Made by a program: the position numbers and the translations under genes. 59,162 nt of DNA. Source: JAUVUV01 sp964548275. GTDB lineage: Bacteria > Gemmatimonadota > Glassbacteria > GWA2-58-10. Of the stretch, positions 44,361 through 53,485 are shown piece after piece. How positions within the stretch are numbered: the stretch's first letter is position 1; the number at the start of each line of letters is the position of its first letter. The notes below the pieces were generated by a model that saw only the letters and a program-made list of their open reading frames with translations, did no database searches and was not told the DNA's origin. The stretch covers positions 1 through 59,162 of the forward strand of contig CAZJQI010000027.1 of the NCBI GenBank assembly GCA_964548275.1, read 5' to 3'.

Positions 44361-45277
44361 GATTTCTTGCAGTAACAGGCTCTCTTGTTCTTTGCCTGGC
44401 AGTCGGCTGCGGCTCCGGTTCCACCGGAGAGAAGCACCAGGCCTTTGATGGAGAAAAAGCTTTCGCCGAGATCAAGGCCCAGGTGGCTTTCGGGCCGCGG
44501 GTTCCCGGTAGTCCCGGACACAGCGCCTGCGCCAGCTACCTGGTCAAAAAGCTCTCCGAAACCGCCGACACGGTCTGGACCGACCGCTGGAGCCACGTCA
44601 CATCGGCCGGGGACACCCTGCCCCTAGTCAATATCGGCGCCTCCTTTAACACCGCCAATCGCCACAGGGTGCTGCTCTGCGCACACTGGGACACCCGCCC
44701 GGTGGCTGAGCACGATCCCGATCCTGCAAAACGGAACCAGCCGATTCCCGGCGCCAATGACGGCGGAAGCGGGGTGGCTGTGCTGCTCGAGCTGACGCGT
44801 ATATTTTCAGCCGAACCCCCGGAACTTGGAGTGGATATTGTGCTCTTCGACGGCGAAGACTACGGGGATTTCTACGAAAACAAGGATGTCCTGCTCGGTT
44901 CACGGCGTTTCGCCTCCACCTCCCACGGCTACCGTAACCTTCTCGGCATCCTCCTCGACATAGTGGGTGACCGCGAAGCCCGGTTCCCTTACGAGGGCTA
45001 CTCCTGGTCCAGGCTCCGGGAAGACGTCCGCCTGCTCTGGGATACAGCGGAAAGCCTGGGCTATGGCAAATATTTTGTCCGGCAGCTCGGAGCTGCGATA
45101 GTCGATGACCACGTGCCGCTGACAGAGTCTGGTATCCGCTGCATCGATATCGTGCAGATGGGCCTGCCTTACTGGCACACCCATGCCGATACCCCGGACA
45201 AGTGCAGTCCAGCCACCCTGGAGGCTGTCGGCCGCACCGTGGCAGCGGTGGTCTATGGGCTGCCTTCGAAAAAATAG
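44357..45277 (+). CDS. M28 family zinc peptidase / glutaminyl-cyclase-like lipoprotein
   Basis: A 306-residue protein. Lipobox LAVGC (about 18) on a short signal peptide. Catalytic core: VLLCAHWDTRPV (His, Asp), IPGANDGGSGVAVLL, VLFDGEDYGD (Glu) and YWHTHADTPDKC (His), the pattern of M28 exopeptidases and bacterial glutaminyl-peptide cyclotransferases. It should act outside the cytoplasm, anchored by lipid. The start is the TTG at 44357, which overlaps the nadB stop (TTGA) and is preceded by GGAGAAAAAAGG; the longer frame from 44252 would lie inside nadB. Confidence 0.9.
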   Translation: MRFLAVTGSLVLCLAVGCGSGSTGEKHQAFDGEKAFAEIKAQVAFGPRVPGSPGHSACASYLVKKLSETADTVWTDRWSHVTSAGDTLPLVNIGASFNTANRHRVLLCAHWDTRPVAEHDPDPAKRNQPIPGANDGGSGVAVLLELTRIFSAEPPELGVDIVLFDGEDYGDFYENKDVLLGSRRFASTSHGYRNLLGILLDIVGDREARFPYEGYSWSRLREDVRLLWDTAESLGYGKYFVRQLGAAIVDDHVPLTESGIRCIDIVQMGLPYWHTHADTPDKCSPATLEAVGRTVAAVVYGLPSKK

Positions 45278-45432
45278 CTTGAGAAAAATCTGGCATTTTT
45301 TATCCTTAGACATTATTTTTACCACTTCTTAACCGCTTACTTTTATTTACCGTAATTGATTATCCAGCATAACCTTTTGAAATAACTTTCTTGCAGAAAC
45401 GAGATTAGGCAAGCAAACTCGAGGAGACTTGA

Positions 45433-46590
45433 ATGCGTGAAAGCATGGAGAAAATCAACGGTTCCAGACCGGTGGAAAGTGCGATGAGCCGGAGAGATTT
45501 CCTCACAAAAACAGGCGCGGCGGCTCTAGGTGCTGCCGCGGTCGGCACCGGCTTCGGTACTGCAAATGCAGCCGAACAGTTGACTGTCAACGGATTGCCG
45601 GGCACAGTGTTCGGCAGGACAGGTCTCAAGGTGACCAAAATCTCTTTCGGCGGCATACTGACTATCGAGCCTCCGGTGCTGTTGCATGCAATCGATCAGG
45701 GGATTAATCTGATCCACACCGCTCCCGGCTACCAGAACGGCCGCAGCATGGAAGCTTTCGGCAAGGTGATGAAGACACACCGCAAACGCGTGGTTCTGGC
45801 GCTCAAGGAATTCCCCGAGAATCTCGACCATGCCCTCAAAGTGCTCAATACGGACTATGTCGATATTCTCGTGCCCCCCATGCACCGTGTCGGCGCGGTC
45901 CAGAATGAGCGCATACCGGAGAATTTCGAAAAAGCGAAAAAGGCAGGCAAGTGCGGCTATATGGGTTTCGCCTGCCATTCCAGAATGGCGCAGGTACTGA
46001 ATCGCGCCCGCGAACTCGGCTGGTATGATGTCACCCTGATGAGCTACGGCAGCGCCGGGGACCCGGAGTTTCTCACCGCAGCCAGGAAAGCCAACCAGGC
46101 AGGGATAGGAATCATGACCATGAAAGGGCTGCCCAAGCGCGCCGCCACGGGGTTGAAAGATCAGGAGATGAAAACCTATTCCTCGCTCTGTTCCTCGATG
46201 GTAAACCACCAACATGCGCATACAGTTCTTGCCTCCATGGGCAGCTACCAGGCAGTGGACTCTTACCGCAAAATCCTGGAAACGAAACTCAGCTACAACA
46301 ATCCCGGACTCGAACAACGTTACTGGGCCGAGCAGCAGGGCAAATACTGCAGCAATTGTGGCGCATGTTCCGAACTCTGCCCACAGGGGCCGGCCATCCA
46401 GCGTATCCTTCGCTACCGGATGTACCATCTCGACTACGGCATGACCGAGTATGCCAGAAACCGCTACGCAGCACTCAATCTCGGGCCCGACCCGGTTGCC
46501 GAACTGGATTGCGCCTCTTGCGAAAGTGTCTGCCCCAGAGATCTGCCCTTGCGCGAGATGGTGCGCGAGGCCCACACCCTGCTGGCCTGA
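45433..46590 (+). CDS. Tat-exported aldo/keto reductase with C-terminal ferredoxin-type clusters
   Basis: A 385-residue protein. The twin-arginine signal is SRRDFLTKTGAAALG. The AKR barrel begins LPGTVFGRTGLKVTKISFGG, with LIHTAPGYQNGRSMEAFG and KKRVVLALKE-like strands. The last 70 residues hold iron-sulfur cysteines: CSNCGACSELCPQGPAIQRI and CASCESVCPRDLP, i.e. two [4Fe-4S] motifs with the last partial. Such AKRs occur in genomes rich in carbohydrate degradation; the electron donor and substrate are unknown. The Tat route fits folding with the clusters inserted before export. Confidence 0.85.
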   Translation: MRESMEKINGSRPVESAMSRRDFLTKTGAAALGAAAVGTGFGTANAAEQLTVNGLPGTVFGRTGLKVTKISFGGILTIEPPVLLHAIDQGINLIHTAPGYQNGRSMEAFGKVMKTHRKRVVLALKEFPENLDHALKVLNTDYVDILVPPMHRVGAVQNERIPENFEKAKKAGKCGYMGFACHSRMAQVLNRARELGWYDVTLMSYGSAGDPEFLTAARKANQAGIGIMTMKGLPKRAATGLKDQEMKTYSSLCSSMVNHQHAHTVLASMGSYQAVDSYRKILETKLSYNNPGLEQRYWAEQQGKYCSNCGACSELCPQGPAIQRILRYRMYHLDYGMTEYARNRYAALNLGPDPVAELDCASCESVCPRDLPLREMVREAHTLLA

Positions 46591-46618
46591 TTTTCGGAAA
46601 AGGTAAATACGGTAATTT

Positions 46619-46658
46619 AAAAGCCCTGCTCTCATGAAGCAGAAAGCAGGGCTTTTTC
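46619..46658. terminator. Bidirectional Rho-independent terminator between convergent genes
   Basis: AAAAGCCCTGCT/AGCAGGGCTTTT, a 12-bp stem with T-rich ends on both strands, lying between the aldo/keto reductase and the minus-strand hydrolase. Confidence 0.88.
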
Positions 46659-46692
46659 TTTTCCCGGTAAAAGATAACTTCCAGTGTTGCAT

Positions 46693-48687
46693 TTATTTCA
46701 GGCAATCCGCCAGAGTGTTTTTCAAGCAGGTGTTGCCCGGCACTGCATTGCGCAGCGCATCTGCTATCTGCACCGGTACCGTTCCGTAGAGCCGCACCTT
46801 ATCTGACATCAGGCAGACAACTTCCGGGATATCCGTGTGTATCAGAACACCTAAATAATGCGGGCCGGTGATGTGCGAAGCTGTGGGCGATTCGAGCACT
46901 ACCCGGTTCACTTTCCCATCCAGCAGAGCCGCATAGAGGCCATTGATCCCAAACGCGCCGCTTCCGGCAATCGTGATCCTTTCCGGGTCAACCTCTGGCA
47001 GGGAGCGCAGGAACTCAAGCGAACGAAGGGTCTCGCAGGTGCGTATCCCGTCAAAACTCTGCCCGGCGATCATCGCCTGGCGTTTCATCTGGTGGGCAAG
47101 GCTGTCGTCTATGGCGCGGCTGTCGTTATCCAGAGGTTCGATGATCAGCACGGCGCGCTCGCCCCAGTCATAGCCCTCCTGCCGGTTGACATCAGGCCAC
47201 CAGGAGGGCCTGCGCTTGTCCCGGATCACCAGGACCGAAGGAACTCGGCGTCCCTGTTCCAGGTGCTCTGGAAGCGTGTAAATCCCCTCGACTCTCAACT
47301 CGGCAAACGAGCGGAAGCTCACCGTCCTCATCGTGCGTTTCCACATGCTTGACTGCTCGCCCCATTTCGGCTCAAACGATACGCCCTCCTCAGGAAAATA
47401 AGGAAAAACCTCGCTGCGCAGGGTACGGGTCAACTCTTTCAGCCTGGCTTCTCTCTCATCCGAAGTCAGCCGCTGGGCCGCAAATACCGCCCTGGGCATG
47501 AACTCCTCGTGGAGCCTTGTCAACCGCTCATCCAGGGGAAAGCCGTCCCGGTGACAGAGAAGTTGTTCCGCTTTCAAGGTATCCACCGGGCCATGTTCAG
47601 TAAGCGTGGTATCCAGACCCAGGAACTCCTTGAGAAAAAACCGGTAAACCGGAAGGCGGATTGCTTCACTGTCAGCGTGGCCGCCCGGTACAGTTGCTAT
47701 ACTGAGATTGTTCGAGGCATCGTAAAGGCTGTAGATTTCGCGCATTTTGTCCACAAGCTGCTCGAAATAGGGCTGTGGAAACAGCCCGTCTGAGAGAGCG
47801 TTGCAGAGAAGGAACGGCCTGGGAGCGGCCAGGGCTCCCATCTCGGAGAAAAGCAGGCCTGCGCTGTTTACCGGGTACATGCAGTCGCAATGTTCCACTG
47901 CCAGGCGGGCCTCGATATGGCCCACCGTGGAACACACCCCGGAAACCGGTGCCGCGGCCTTGATCCGCTCATCGATCAGGGTCAGGAAAAAGGTGGTCAC
48001 GCCGCCGCCGGAAATGCCAGTGGCCCCGATTCGCTGCTCGTCCACCTCTGCCCGGGTAACCAGGTAGTCGATTGCCCGGCGGGCATTATAAAGCTCGGCC
48101 GCCAGGGGCGAATACCCACGGCTGAACCAGTCATACCATTTGCAGGAGTAAAGCCCGTGGTGCGTTACCAGCAGCTCTCCCAGCTCGATTGTATCCAGAA
48201 TCAGGCAGGCGATACCGCGCGCGGCGAACCAGGCCCCGTGATGCTTGAATGCGTCCTTGTTACCGTAATATCCCCGTGAGGAATGCCCGCTCTGGTAGAT
48301 AATCAGAGGATAGGGGCCGCCTTCTTTGCGCGGAATGTAAAAATTCGCCGTGATATAAAGTCCCGGTGCGGTTTCGAGCACCATGCACTCGAGCACGTAG
48401 TCGGCTCTCTGGACACGGCTGGTTATCCTGACATCCGGCGGCTGAACCGGCCAGGTCCTGTGATGACCGAGCATTTTCAAGAGCTTCCCCTTAATCACTG
48501 CTCTCTCTTTTTCCCACCCGGCCACATTGTCGACTCCCTCGAAGGCCCGGGCGAATCTCTCATTCACAACTGTCTCGAAATGTCTTTGAAGGGCATCGTA
48601 ATGCTCGTTCCAGGCCGGCAGCGGCCCTGCCGGCCAAAGGCTGCACACCAGGATTGACAGCAGTATACGGTACAAAGGTTTAATCAT
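46693..48687 (-). CDS. Secreted alpha/beta-hydrolase, acetylxylan-esterase-like
   Basis: A 664-residue protein with a signal peptide (LLSILVCSLWPAGPLPA). The hydrolase domain has YPLIIYQSGHSS, ARRAIDYLVTRAEVDEQRIG and the nucleophile elbow GISGGG, then RPFLLCNALSDGLFP (Asp) and GGHADS (His). A second region (about 400-640) resembles another hydrolase-like fold (MAGQ..., TIAGSGAFG) without a complete triad that I can name. The gene is analogous to, but distinct from, the double hydrolase at 8026-10371. Function in deacetylating polysaccharides is inferred. Confidence 0.8.
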   Translation of the reverse strand: MIKPLYRILLSILVCSLWPAGPLPAWNEHYDALQRHFETVVNERFARAFEGVDNVAGWEKERAVIKGKLLKMLGHHRTWPVQPPDVRITSRVQRADYVLECMVLETAPGLYITANFYIPRKEGGPYPLIIYQSGHSSRGYYGNKDAFKHHGAWFAARGIACLILDTIELGELLVTHHGLYSCKWYDWFSRGYSPLAAELYNARRAIDYLVTRAEVDEQRIGATGISGGGVTTFFLTLIDERIKAAAPVSGVCSTVGHIEARLAVEHCDCMYPVNSAGLLFSEMGALAAPRPFLLCNALSDGLFPQPYFEQLVDKMREIYSLYDASNNLSIATVPGGHADSEAIRLPVYRFFLKEFLGLDTTLTEHGPVDTLKAEQLLCHRDGFPLDERLTRLHEEFMPRAVFAAQRLTSDEREARLKELTRTLRSEVFPYFPEEGVSFEPKWGEQSSMWKRTMRTVSFRSFAELRVEGIYTLPEHLEQGRRVPSVLVIRDKRRPSWWPDVNRQEGYDWGERAVLIIEPLDNDSRAIDDSLAHQMKRQAMIAGQSFDGIRTCETLRSLEFLRSLPEVDPERITIAGSGAFGINGLYAALLDGKVNRVVLESPTASHITGPHYLGVLIHTDIPEVVCLMSDKVRLYGTVPVQIADALRNAVPGNTCLKNTLADCLK

Positions 48688-48878
48688 TGGAGATCCTCCG
48701 GGTTAAAAGTTTTACAGATCGGGATAGTAAATTTTAAAGATTTTCTTGGATTCTATCCTGGATAACTAAGGCAGATACAGAATCTTACAGTATCCCGCGA
48801 CCAGGACCGGGAAATCCAATTTCTTGCCAACCCAAAATATAAATTATATATTGTGAATTCAAAGCAAAGAAAACTTTC

Positions 48879-48955
48879 GCCCCTATAGCTCAGGTGGATA
48901 GAGCAGCGGTTTCCTAAACCGCGTGCCGCGTGTTCGAGTCGCGCTAGGGGCACCA
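48879..48955 (+). tRNA. tRNA-Arg (anticodon CCT) with encoded CCA
   Basis: Cloverleaf with acceptor GCCCCTA/TAGGGGC, D-arm GCTCAGGTGGATAGAGC, anticodon arm CGGTTTCCTAAACCG (anticodon CCT), T-arm GTTCGAGTC and a 3' CCA. It is the intact copy at an island insertion point: its 3' part is repeated at 52178. Confidence 0.95.
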
Positions 48956-49004
48956 GCTCAAACGCCGTATTTCCTTGTAGTAATTGGAAGTACGGCGTTT
49001 TTTT
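48908..49004 (+). repeat. 97-bp direct repeat (attL), 3' part of tRNA-Arg plus terminator
   Basis: From the anticodon arm (GGTTTCCTAAACC) through CCA and the AACGCCGTA/TACGGCGTT hairpin with T-run. The second copy is at 52178-52274, offset by 3270 bp. Confidence 0.93.
48960..49004 (+). terminator. Terminator of tRNA-Arg
   Basis: AACGCCGTATTTCC paired with GGAAGTACGGCGTT, followed by seven or more T residues. It is part of the duplicated attachment sequence. Confidence 0.85.
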
Positions 49005-49432
49005 CTTTAAAGAAATCCTGATCTGCGTTTTAATCAACGGAAAATTCTTGAGTTTCACGCACGGCAGTACGATTATGAGAAAAAGGAGTCACTAGAAGTG
49101 AGCCAAAGCACTATTATCAGGGAATGCAGATTGGGGAAGAATAGGGCAAGAGTAAGGATTCTGCCGGAAGAGCCTTAAAGAAAGCCCTCAGAACCCACAA
49201 AAATCCCATCAGCTACTTCATCGGAATCCACGAATACTAAAGCCAGCAAGCGTATGGAAAAGCCCTGAATTATGCTAGGAAATTCAGGAAGTCCCTGGAC
49301 GAGCTTGAGCCAACTGTAGATACTGTTTTGCAGGTTGAGATGTTGAAGGCGGAAAATGATTACCGGATTTATTGGTTGGGGAGGGTAAGCTAATACTATA
49401 ATTAAATATTAAAAGCCCATTTTAATCCACAC
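49005..49432. other. Left interior of the tRNA-Arg island, probable gene remnants
   Basis: No intact gene. A decayed plus-strand frame ends near 49393 with YGKALNYARKFRKSLDELE and a stop; earlier parts are interrupted by stops. The rest is AT-rich without a visible signal. Confidence 0.4.
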
Positions 49433-50158
49433 TTAATAATCTAATTGCTTTGCAGCAGATTGTATGATAGGCATATACAAAGAATATGCTATCTCTTTCG
49501 GATTTTTAATATCTTCCACAGAGGCAGTAACTGGCGGGTAGAAGTATTCATCTTTTTCGAACGCCAATTCCCGGAATTGTTTTTCTGTAGCAAGTTGGCA
49601 GTTTCCTATCTCAAGAAGTGAAAAACAAAAGACAAAAGGAGTCTGGGCTACCAATTTATTGAAGCATTCCAACAGGCCTTCAACAATGCCTGTAACCAAA
49701 TTTTTTATTTGTTCATCGCCAACATCTCCTGGAGAGTTTTTATCATTTTTATATATCAATCCAGCTTCGTATACTTCCAAGGACTTATTTCGAAAAATTT
49801 GTAAGGCATTAATATTTTCTCGACCATCAGCCATTGTAATCAGGCCATCAAAATTGTATCTCGGAATACCGGAAACTTTATCGACATTAATGCTATCCTG
49901 AAAATACCTTTTTAGGTTGGTTTCATTATAGTCACTATCGGCTGGCATAGCATGAGCATAGATAAGACCTTTTCTTCTTTCACCATTCGGCCTGAAATAA
50001 TCGTATGGTTTTTCTTTGATTCTATTTCTCCTGAACAAATCGAGCTTTAATTCCTGCATAGACAAGTTTTCAATGTCGATATTCAACTCAGCGGCGAAAG
50101 CGTTTATAAGATTTAGCTTTTTTATTTCAGATATAAGTTTTGCAGTGGCTTTATCCAT
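49433..50158 (-). CDS. Hypothetical protein of the TIR island
   Basis: A 241-residue soluble protein without signal or membrane helix. Residues 1-50 are helical (MDKATAKLISEIKKLNLINA). The middle contains RPNGERRKGLIYAHAMPAD and INALQIFRNKSLEVYEAGL; the last words resemble the AlbA_2/Schlafen-type stretch 'qiFRnG.iE', a weak likeness only. GAGGT precedes the ATG. It follows the zinc-ribbon gene by 88 bp on the same strand and is probably co-transcribed with the TIR gene. In a TIR module it might be a sensor or an inhibitor, but no function can be read from it. Confidence 0.65.
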   Translation of the reverse strand: MDKATAKLISEIKKLNLINAFAAELNIDIENLSMQELKLDLFRRNRIKEKPYDYFRPNGERRKGLIYAHAMPADSDYNETNLKRYFQDSINVDKVSGIPRYNFDGLITMADGRENINALQIFRNKSLEVYEAGLIYKNDKNSPGDVGDEQIKNLVTGIVEGLLECFNKLVAQTPFVFCFSLLEIGNCQLATEKQFRELAFEKDEYFYPPVTASVEDIKNPKEIAYSLYMPIIQSAAKQLDY

Positions 50159-50246
50159 ATATACCTCAGAAAATTTAAATCAGGATGAGTGTATTTTTGG
50201 ACAGGCAAGGATGCATAAAATGTTTAATAGTTGGCAGCACTTTAAG

Positions 50247-50393
50247 TTATGAAAGCCTTTCTACGGGACCACCACACTCAGGGCACCTAACTGGTTGAGT
50301 CGGTGCTTGTTTTTCCTCAGCCTCACCTAGCTCAAATACTTCAATTTGGAACTTGTTACCGCATCTTTTACAAATAAACCTTACTTTTTTCAT
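50247..50393 (-). CDS. 48-residue zinc-ribbon protein of the TIR island
   Basis: This short frame encodes MKKVRFICKRCGNKFQIEVF and ends RCPECGGPVERLS. Two CxxC pairs (CKRC, CPEC) about 30 residues apart would bind one zinc, as in rubredoxin-like or FmdB-type ribbons. AAAGGAG is 7 nt before the ATG at 50393. It sits 51 bp after the TIR gene and 88 bp before the 241-residue gene, on the same strand, so it is part of the island's transcript. Confidence 0.75.
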   Translation of the reverse strand: MKKVRFICKRCGNKFQIEVFELGEAEEKQAPTQPVRCPECGGPVERLS

Positions 50394-50444
50394 CCCTATT
50401 CTCCTTTCCGATTATTATAAAACCGAAGTTAAAAATAAAGCTTA

Positions 50445-51347
50445 CTACAAATCTTTTATAAATATTCCCCATAAATACTTCGCAGCCTCATTTTGATTGA
50501 GTTCACTCGGAGCATCAATGCCTAATGGCATTCCCATTTCTTCCAAATATAAATTGTAATCATCCGACTTTACAGATATTGATTCATTCCACGAGTTATC
50601 TAAAGATATACTACTCGAATACTTAATATCTTCTTCTGAAAAATCTCTTCCAATCCAGATTTTACACTCGGCCCTTCTACGGCCTTGTAGAAATATTATG
50701 CAATGAAATTCCTGAGGACTAATTTTCTGGAAATCTGTCGAAATATCATTATTCTGTTTTTCTAATACTCGTAATCCTTTTTCAAAATAGGTCGTGATAC
50801 TGGCAAAGGACTTCCTTAAATAATCTAACCGATCTTTATCAGAAAATTGCCTTTTCACTTCTACTTCTGGGTACTTGTCCATATCTCCCCATTCATTTTT
50901 TTCTTTTACTTGAATCTTTTGGCCTTTTGCATCTTCAAACAGCTTCAATATTTCTTCTGCAACAGATTCTAATCCATTTACCGTCAATGCAGCCTTTCGC
51001 CCTGCTAATATTGGCGAATATTCTCTTACTTCATTTTCATCAACATTATGCCATATAGGTAATATTCTTTTCTCCCCAGATTCTTCTAAATCGAAAAGCC
51101 CGTCTAATTCTCTCTTCGGCCATTTCTTAGCGAAAAAGTTTGGACTGAAAATTACAACTCCATATTTCGATTCTTTTAGTCCCTCTTCGATTTTTTCCCT
51201 AAGTTGGTCGCCGATAAGAATCATCCTTTCATCAAACCAAACTTTCAATCCAGCATCTTCTAGCATTGCTGCTAATGGTCTTGCAACTTCATCTTTATCT
51301 TCACTTGCATGAGAAATAAAAATATCCCATTTATAGCCGCTATTCAT
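50445..51347 (-). CDS. TIR-domain protein
   Basis: A 300-residue protein. The N-terminal TIR domain (about 6-135): WDIFISHASEDKDEVARPLA, LKVWFDERMILIGDQLREKI and a candidate catalytic Glu80 in KKWPKREL, i.e. the position used for NAD cleavage in bacterial TIR effectors. YGVVIFSPNFF and RILPIWHNV follow. Residues 150-300 belong to no family I recognise and may be the sensor or oligomerisation part. Such proteins deplete NAD+ or make signal nucleotides on phage infection. It is in a 3.27-kb island at tRNA-Arg with a zinc ribbon and unknown genes. Confidence 0.9.
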   Translation of the reverse strand: MNSGYKWDIFISHASEDKDEVARPLAAMLEDAGLKVWFDERMILIGDQLREKIEEGLKESKYGVVIFSPNFFAKKWPKRELDGLFDLEESGEKRILPIWHNVDENEVREYSPILAGRKAALTVNGLESVAEEILKLFEDAKGQKIQVKEKNEWGDMDKYPEVEVKRQFSDKDRLDYLRKSFASITTYFEKGLRVLEKQNNDISTDFQKISPQEFHCIIFLQGRRRAECKIWIGRDFSEEDIKYSSSISLDNSWNESISVKSDDYNLYLEEMGMPLGIDAPSELNQNEAAKYLWGIFIKDL

Positions 51348-51537
51348 AATCTTTCTCTATAGCTGTGTAATTCGAAAGTGAATATAACATAGCTTGAATA
51401 AACAATCTTGAAATAACCTAAACAAACACACATATTGGAATGTTTATTAACGCAACCCCATGAGCACTTTTAGCCAATTTGGAAGCATCTCTGCTCTGCT
51501 GTTAACTTGAGGCTAAATAAAATAATGTACAAGTGAT

Positions 51538-51786
51538 TTAATGCTCTTTATCTCTCGGAGGCATCGGGTCATTTCCTGGAGTAATAGTGTCTTTACTCCG
51601 TATTTTACCATCCAGGCCTTTTGTAGTGAGTTCACCGCCATCCTGATTTCTCAAATTCCGTCTTGCTGCATTTTCAGCTTCTTTTTGAGTGCGGTGCAAA
51701 CTTGAAGCCCTATTTGCATCATTTCTTTTATTTGCCCAACTTCCATTAGAACGACGATAAACTGTCCGGTCTCTACCTTTACTCAT
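51538..51786 (-). CDS. DUF2188 family protein
   Basis: An 82-residue basic, soluble protein. VYRRSNGSWANKRNDANRAS then LHRTQKEAENAARRNLRNQ and GKIRSKDTI...GNDPMPPRD follow the DUF2188 pattern exactly. This small family is found on many mobile elements and its role is unknown. AAAGGAG precedes the ATG. It is the upstream-most gene on the minus strand of the tRNA-Arg island, 190 bp before the TIR gene. Confidence 0.88.
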   Translation of the reverse strand: MSKGRDRTVYRRSNGSWANKRNDANRASSLHRTQKEAENAARRNLRNQDGGELTTKGLDGKIRSKDTITPGNDPMPPRDKEH

Positions 51787-52177
51787 TTTGAACTCCTTTA
51801 TAAATGAATGTTAACTTTCCTTTATCTAAAGATATAGCATATATTGTGCCATGTCAAGGGATATCCACGATATGTTGTGGATTAATGGTCAGTTATTTTT
51901 TTGCGATAGTATGCTAAATTCTAGCACGAGACGAGCAAAGACTAAGTTTTTTTAGCCCCACTATTCAAATCTGGCACCGAAGCGAGGAATCGAACCGGTA
52001 ATGAAGATTTATTCTCACTGTTAGGAAATGAGTGTGTCAGTTTTTGTCAGAATTGGTGTGAAATGGTGGCATTGGTGTGAATTGTTGACATTCAATTCAA
52101 AAAGCTCAGATGCCGCATCCATGCGCTTCTGGGTTGTATTATAAGTTGTTATGCAACTGTGATAAATTGCTCAAATT
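51787..52177. other. Right interior of the tRNA-Arg island, likely integrase remnant
   Basis: 391 bp. The minus-strand frame 52021-52160 reads ITTYNTTQKRMDAASELFEL and on to a stop, resembling the tail of a tyrosine recombinase after the nucleophile Tyr. Upstream in that frame is a stop codon, so only a fragment survives. Nothing else is recognisable. Confidence 0.35.
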
Positions 52178-52274
52178 GGTTTCCTAAACCGCGTGCCGCG
52201 TGTTCGAGTCGCGCTAGGGGCACCAGCTCAAACGCCGTATTTCCTTGTAGTAATTGGAAGTACGGCGTTTTTTT
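52178..52274 (+). repeat. 97-bp direct repeat (attR), tRNA-Arg 3' fragment plus terminator
   Basis: Identical in register to 48908-49004. It lacks the 5' half of the tRNA, so it is not a working gene; it marks the right end of the island. Confidence 0.93.
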
Positions 52275-52514
52275 ACAGGCAAATCCGGTGCCGAGGATCT
52301 CCCTTTCGCTAGGCAGGCAAAAAAAACATTGGAATTAAACCCTTTATTATCAATTTTTAATATATATAGTCAATAGAGGGGCTGTGAAAAAATATTTTCA
52401 CAAGCCTCATAGTGTCCGGTAAAAATGGTTTATGAATTAAATCAGGCTTAGATTCAGCAATCTTTATCCTTGAGAAAGACAGATAACGGCCTGTCTGGTA
52501 TACTACATTTTTTT

Positions 52515-53210
52515 CTAAAAGCACCTCGTCAAAAAAAGAGTAACCTGTCCGGCAAACCCTGATATTAAAGGAATAGTGAGGTTATCGCTTATTTTGGAGC
52601 TGACCAGCTCAACAGTAGTGGATACAAAAGAGGTGACAACGATCACGCACCATAAGGGCTCCCCGAAACCTCCGAAAAAGCCCGGGCCACCTGACTCATC
52701 AAAGGCTCTGACCCACCAGACAGAGCTGTCAACAGTAGTTCTCAGGAAAAGAACCCCGATGATGAAATTGACAAGCAGTGCAGCCAGAGCACCCTCGATC
52801 GATTTTCCCTTGAAAATCGCGGGCCTCACTTTCCCGTATTTTTTCCCGATCAGCGCGGCGGCAAGATCTCCGAAAGTGGTCATGAAAATTACAGCAGTGG
52901 CCACGCGGATGTCATAGACCACCAGAGCCACAATCACACCGAGCATAAAAAATATATCGGCTCCCAGGACATTTTGTTCTTCCTCCCGCCTTAAGTTATC
53001 CCAGAGATAAGAAAGAAGAGGAGGCCGGAGCCGGTATTCAAGACGAAGGTATTCGAGAACGATCCCCAGAACGAGAAAAGCCACAAGAACGAGCAGCCCC
53101 GTCTCGCGGCCGAAACGGGCGGCAACAAAAAAATAGACTGCCAGTAAGATCAGAACCAAAACATGAATAGTCTTTCTTCCGAGCTCTTTTGCGTAGGAAT
53201 CTACAGGCAT
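52515..53210 (-). CDS. Dolichol/polyprenol kinase-like membrane protein (SEC59/DGK1 family)
   Basis: About 231 residues with roughly six to seven membrane helices. Family motifs: ELGRKTIHV at the start, then FGDLAAALIGKKYGK and KGKSIEGALAALLVNF, the CTP-dependent kinase signature, and ELVSSKISDNLTIPL near the end. It would phosphorylate a lipid alcohol (a polyprenol or diacylglycerol) at the membrane. I chose the ATG at 53210 because AAGGAAAGG precedes it; the frame opens at 53288. It stands alone, right of the tRNA-Arg island. Confidence 0.87.
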   Translation of the reverse strand: MPVDSYAKELGRKTIHVLVLILLAVYFFVAARFGRETGLLVLVAFLVLGIVLEYLRLEYRLRPPLLSYLWDNLRREEEQNVLGADIFFMLGVIVALVVYDIRVATAVIFMTTFGDLAAALIGKKYGKVRPAIFKGKSIEGALAALLVNFIIGVLFLRTTVDSSVWWVRAFDESGGPGFFGGFGEPLWCVIVVTSFVSTTVELVSSKISDNLTIPLISGFAGQVTLFLTRCF

Positions 53211-53485
53211 TCGCCTTTCCTTTACAAATAAGTTTTCATTCTCAATATATAAACAGAAATCGCTGGGAGGCAATTGCTTTTCCATCATCTACGCTACTAA
53301 GAGAAATAATACAAAATGAATAATGGCAGAAGAATTAAAAAATAATTAATCAGCCTATATATAATTTTTTGCATTCCAGGCAAAATATTAATCATTGACT
53401 AAAATATAACCGCAAATTTAAAATAGTTAATTATCTGCTGCTTCATATCGTCACCCGGCCATTTCTGCGACTTAGAGGCTGTTCT

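Noticed and set aside
51972..51996. T-arm and CCA-like sequence on the minus strand (GGTTCGATTCCTCG...GTGCCA)
   Set aside because: The arms do not pair as a tRNA T-stem and acceptor. It may be chance or a badly decayed remnant.
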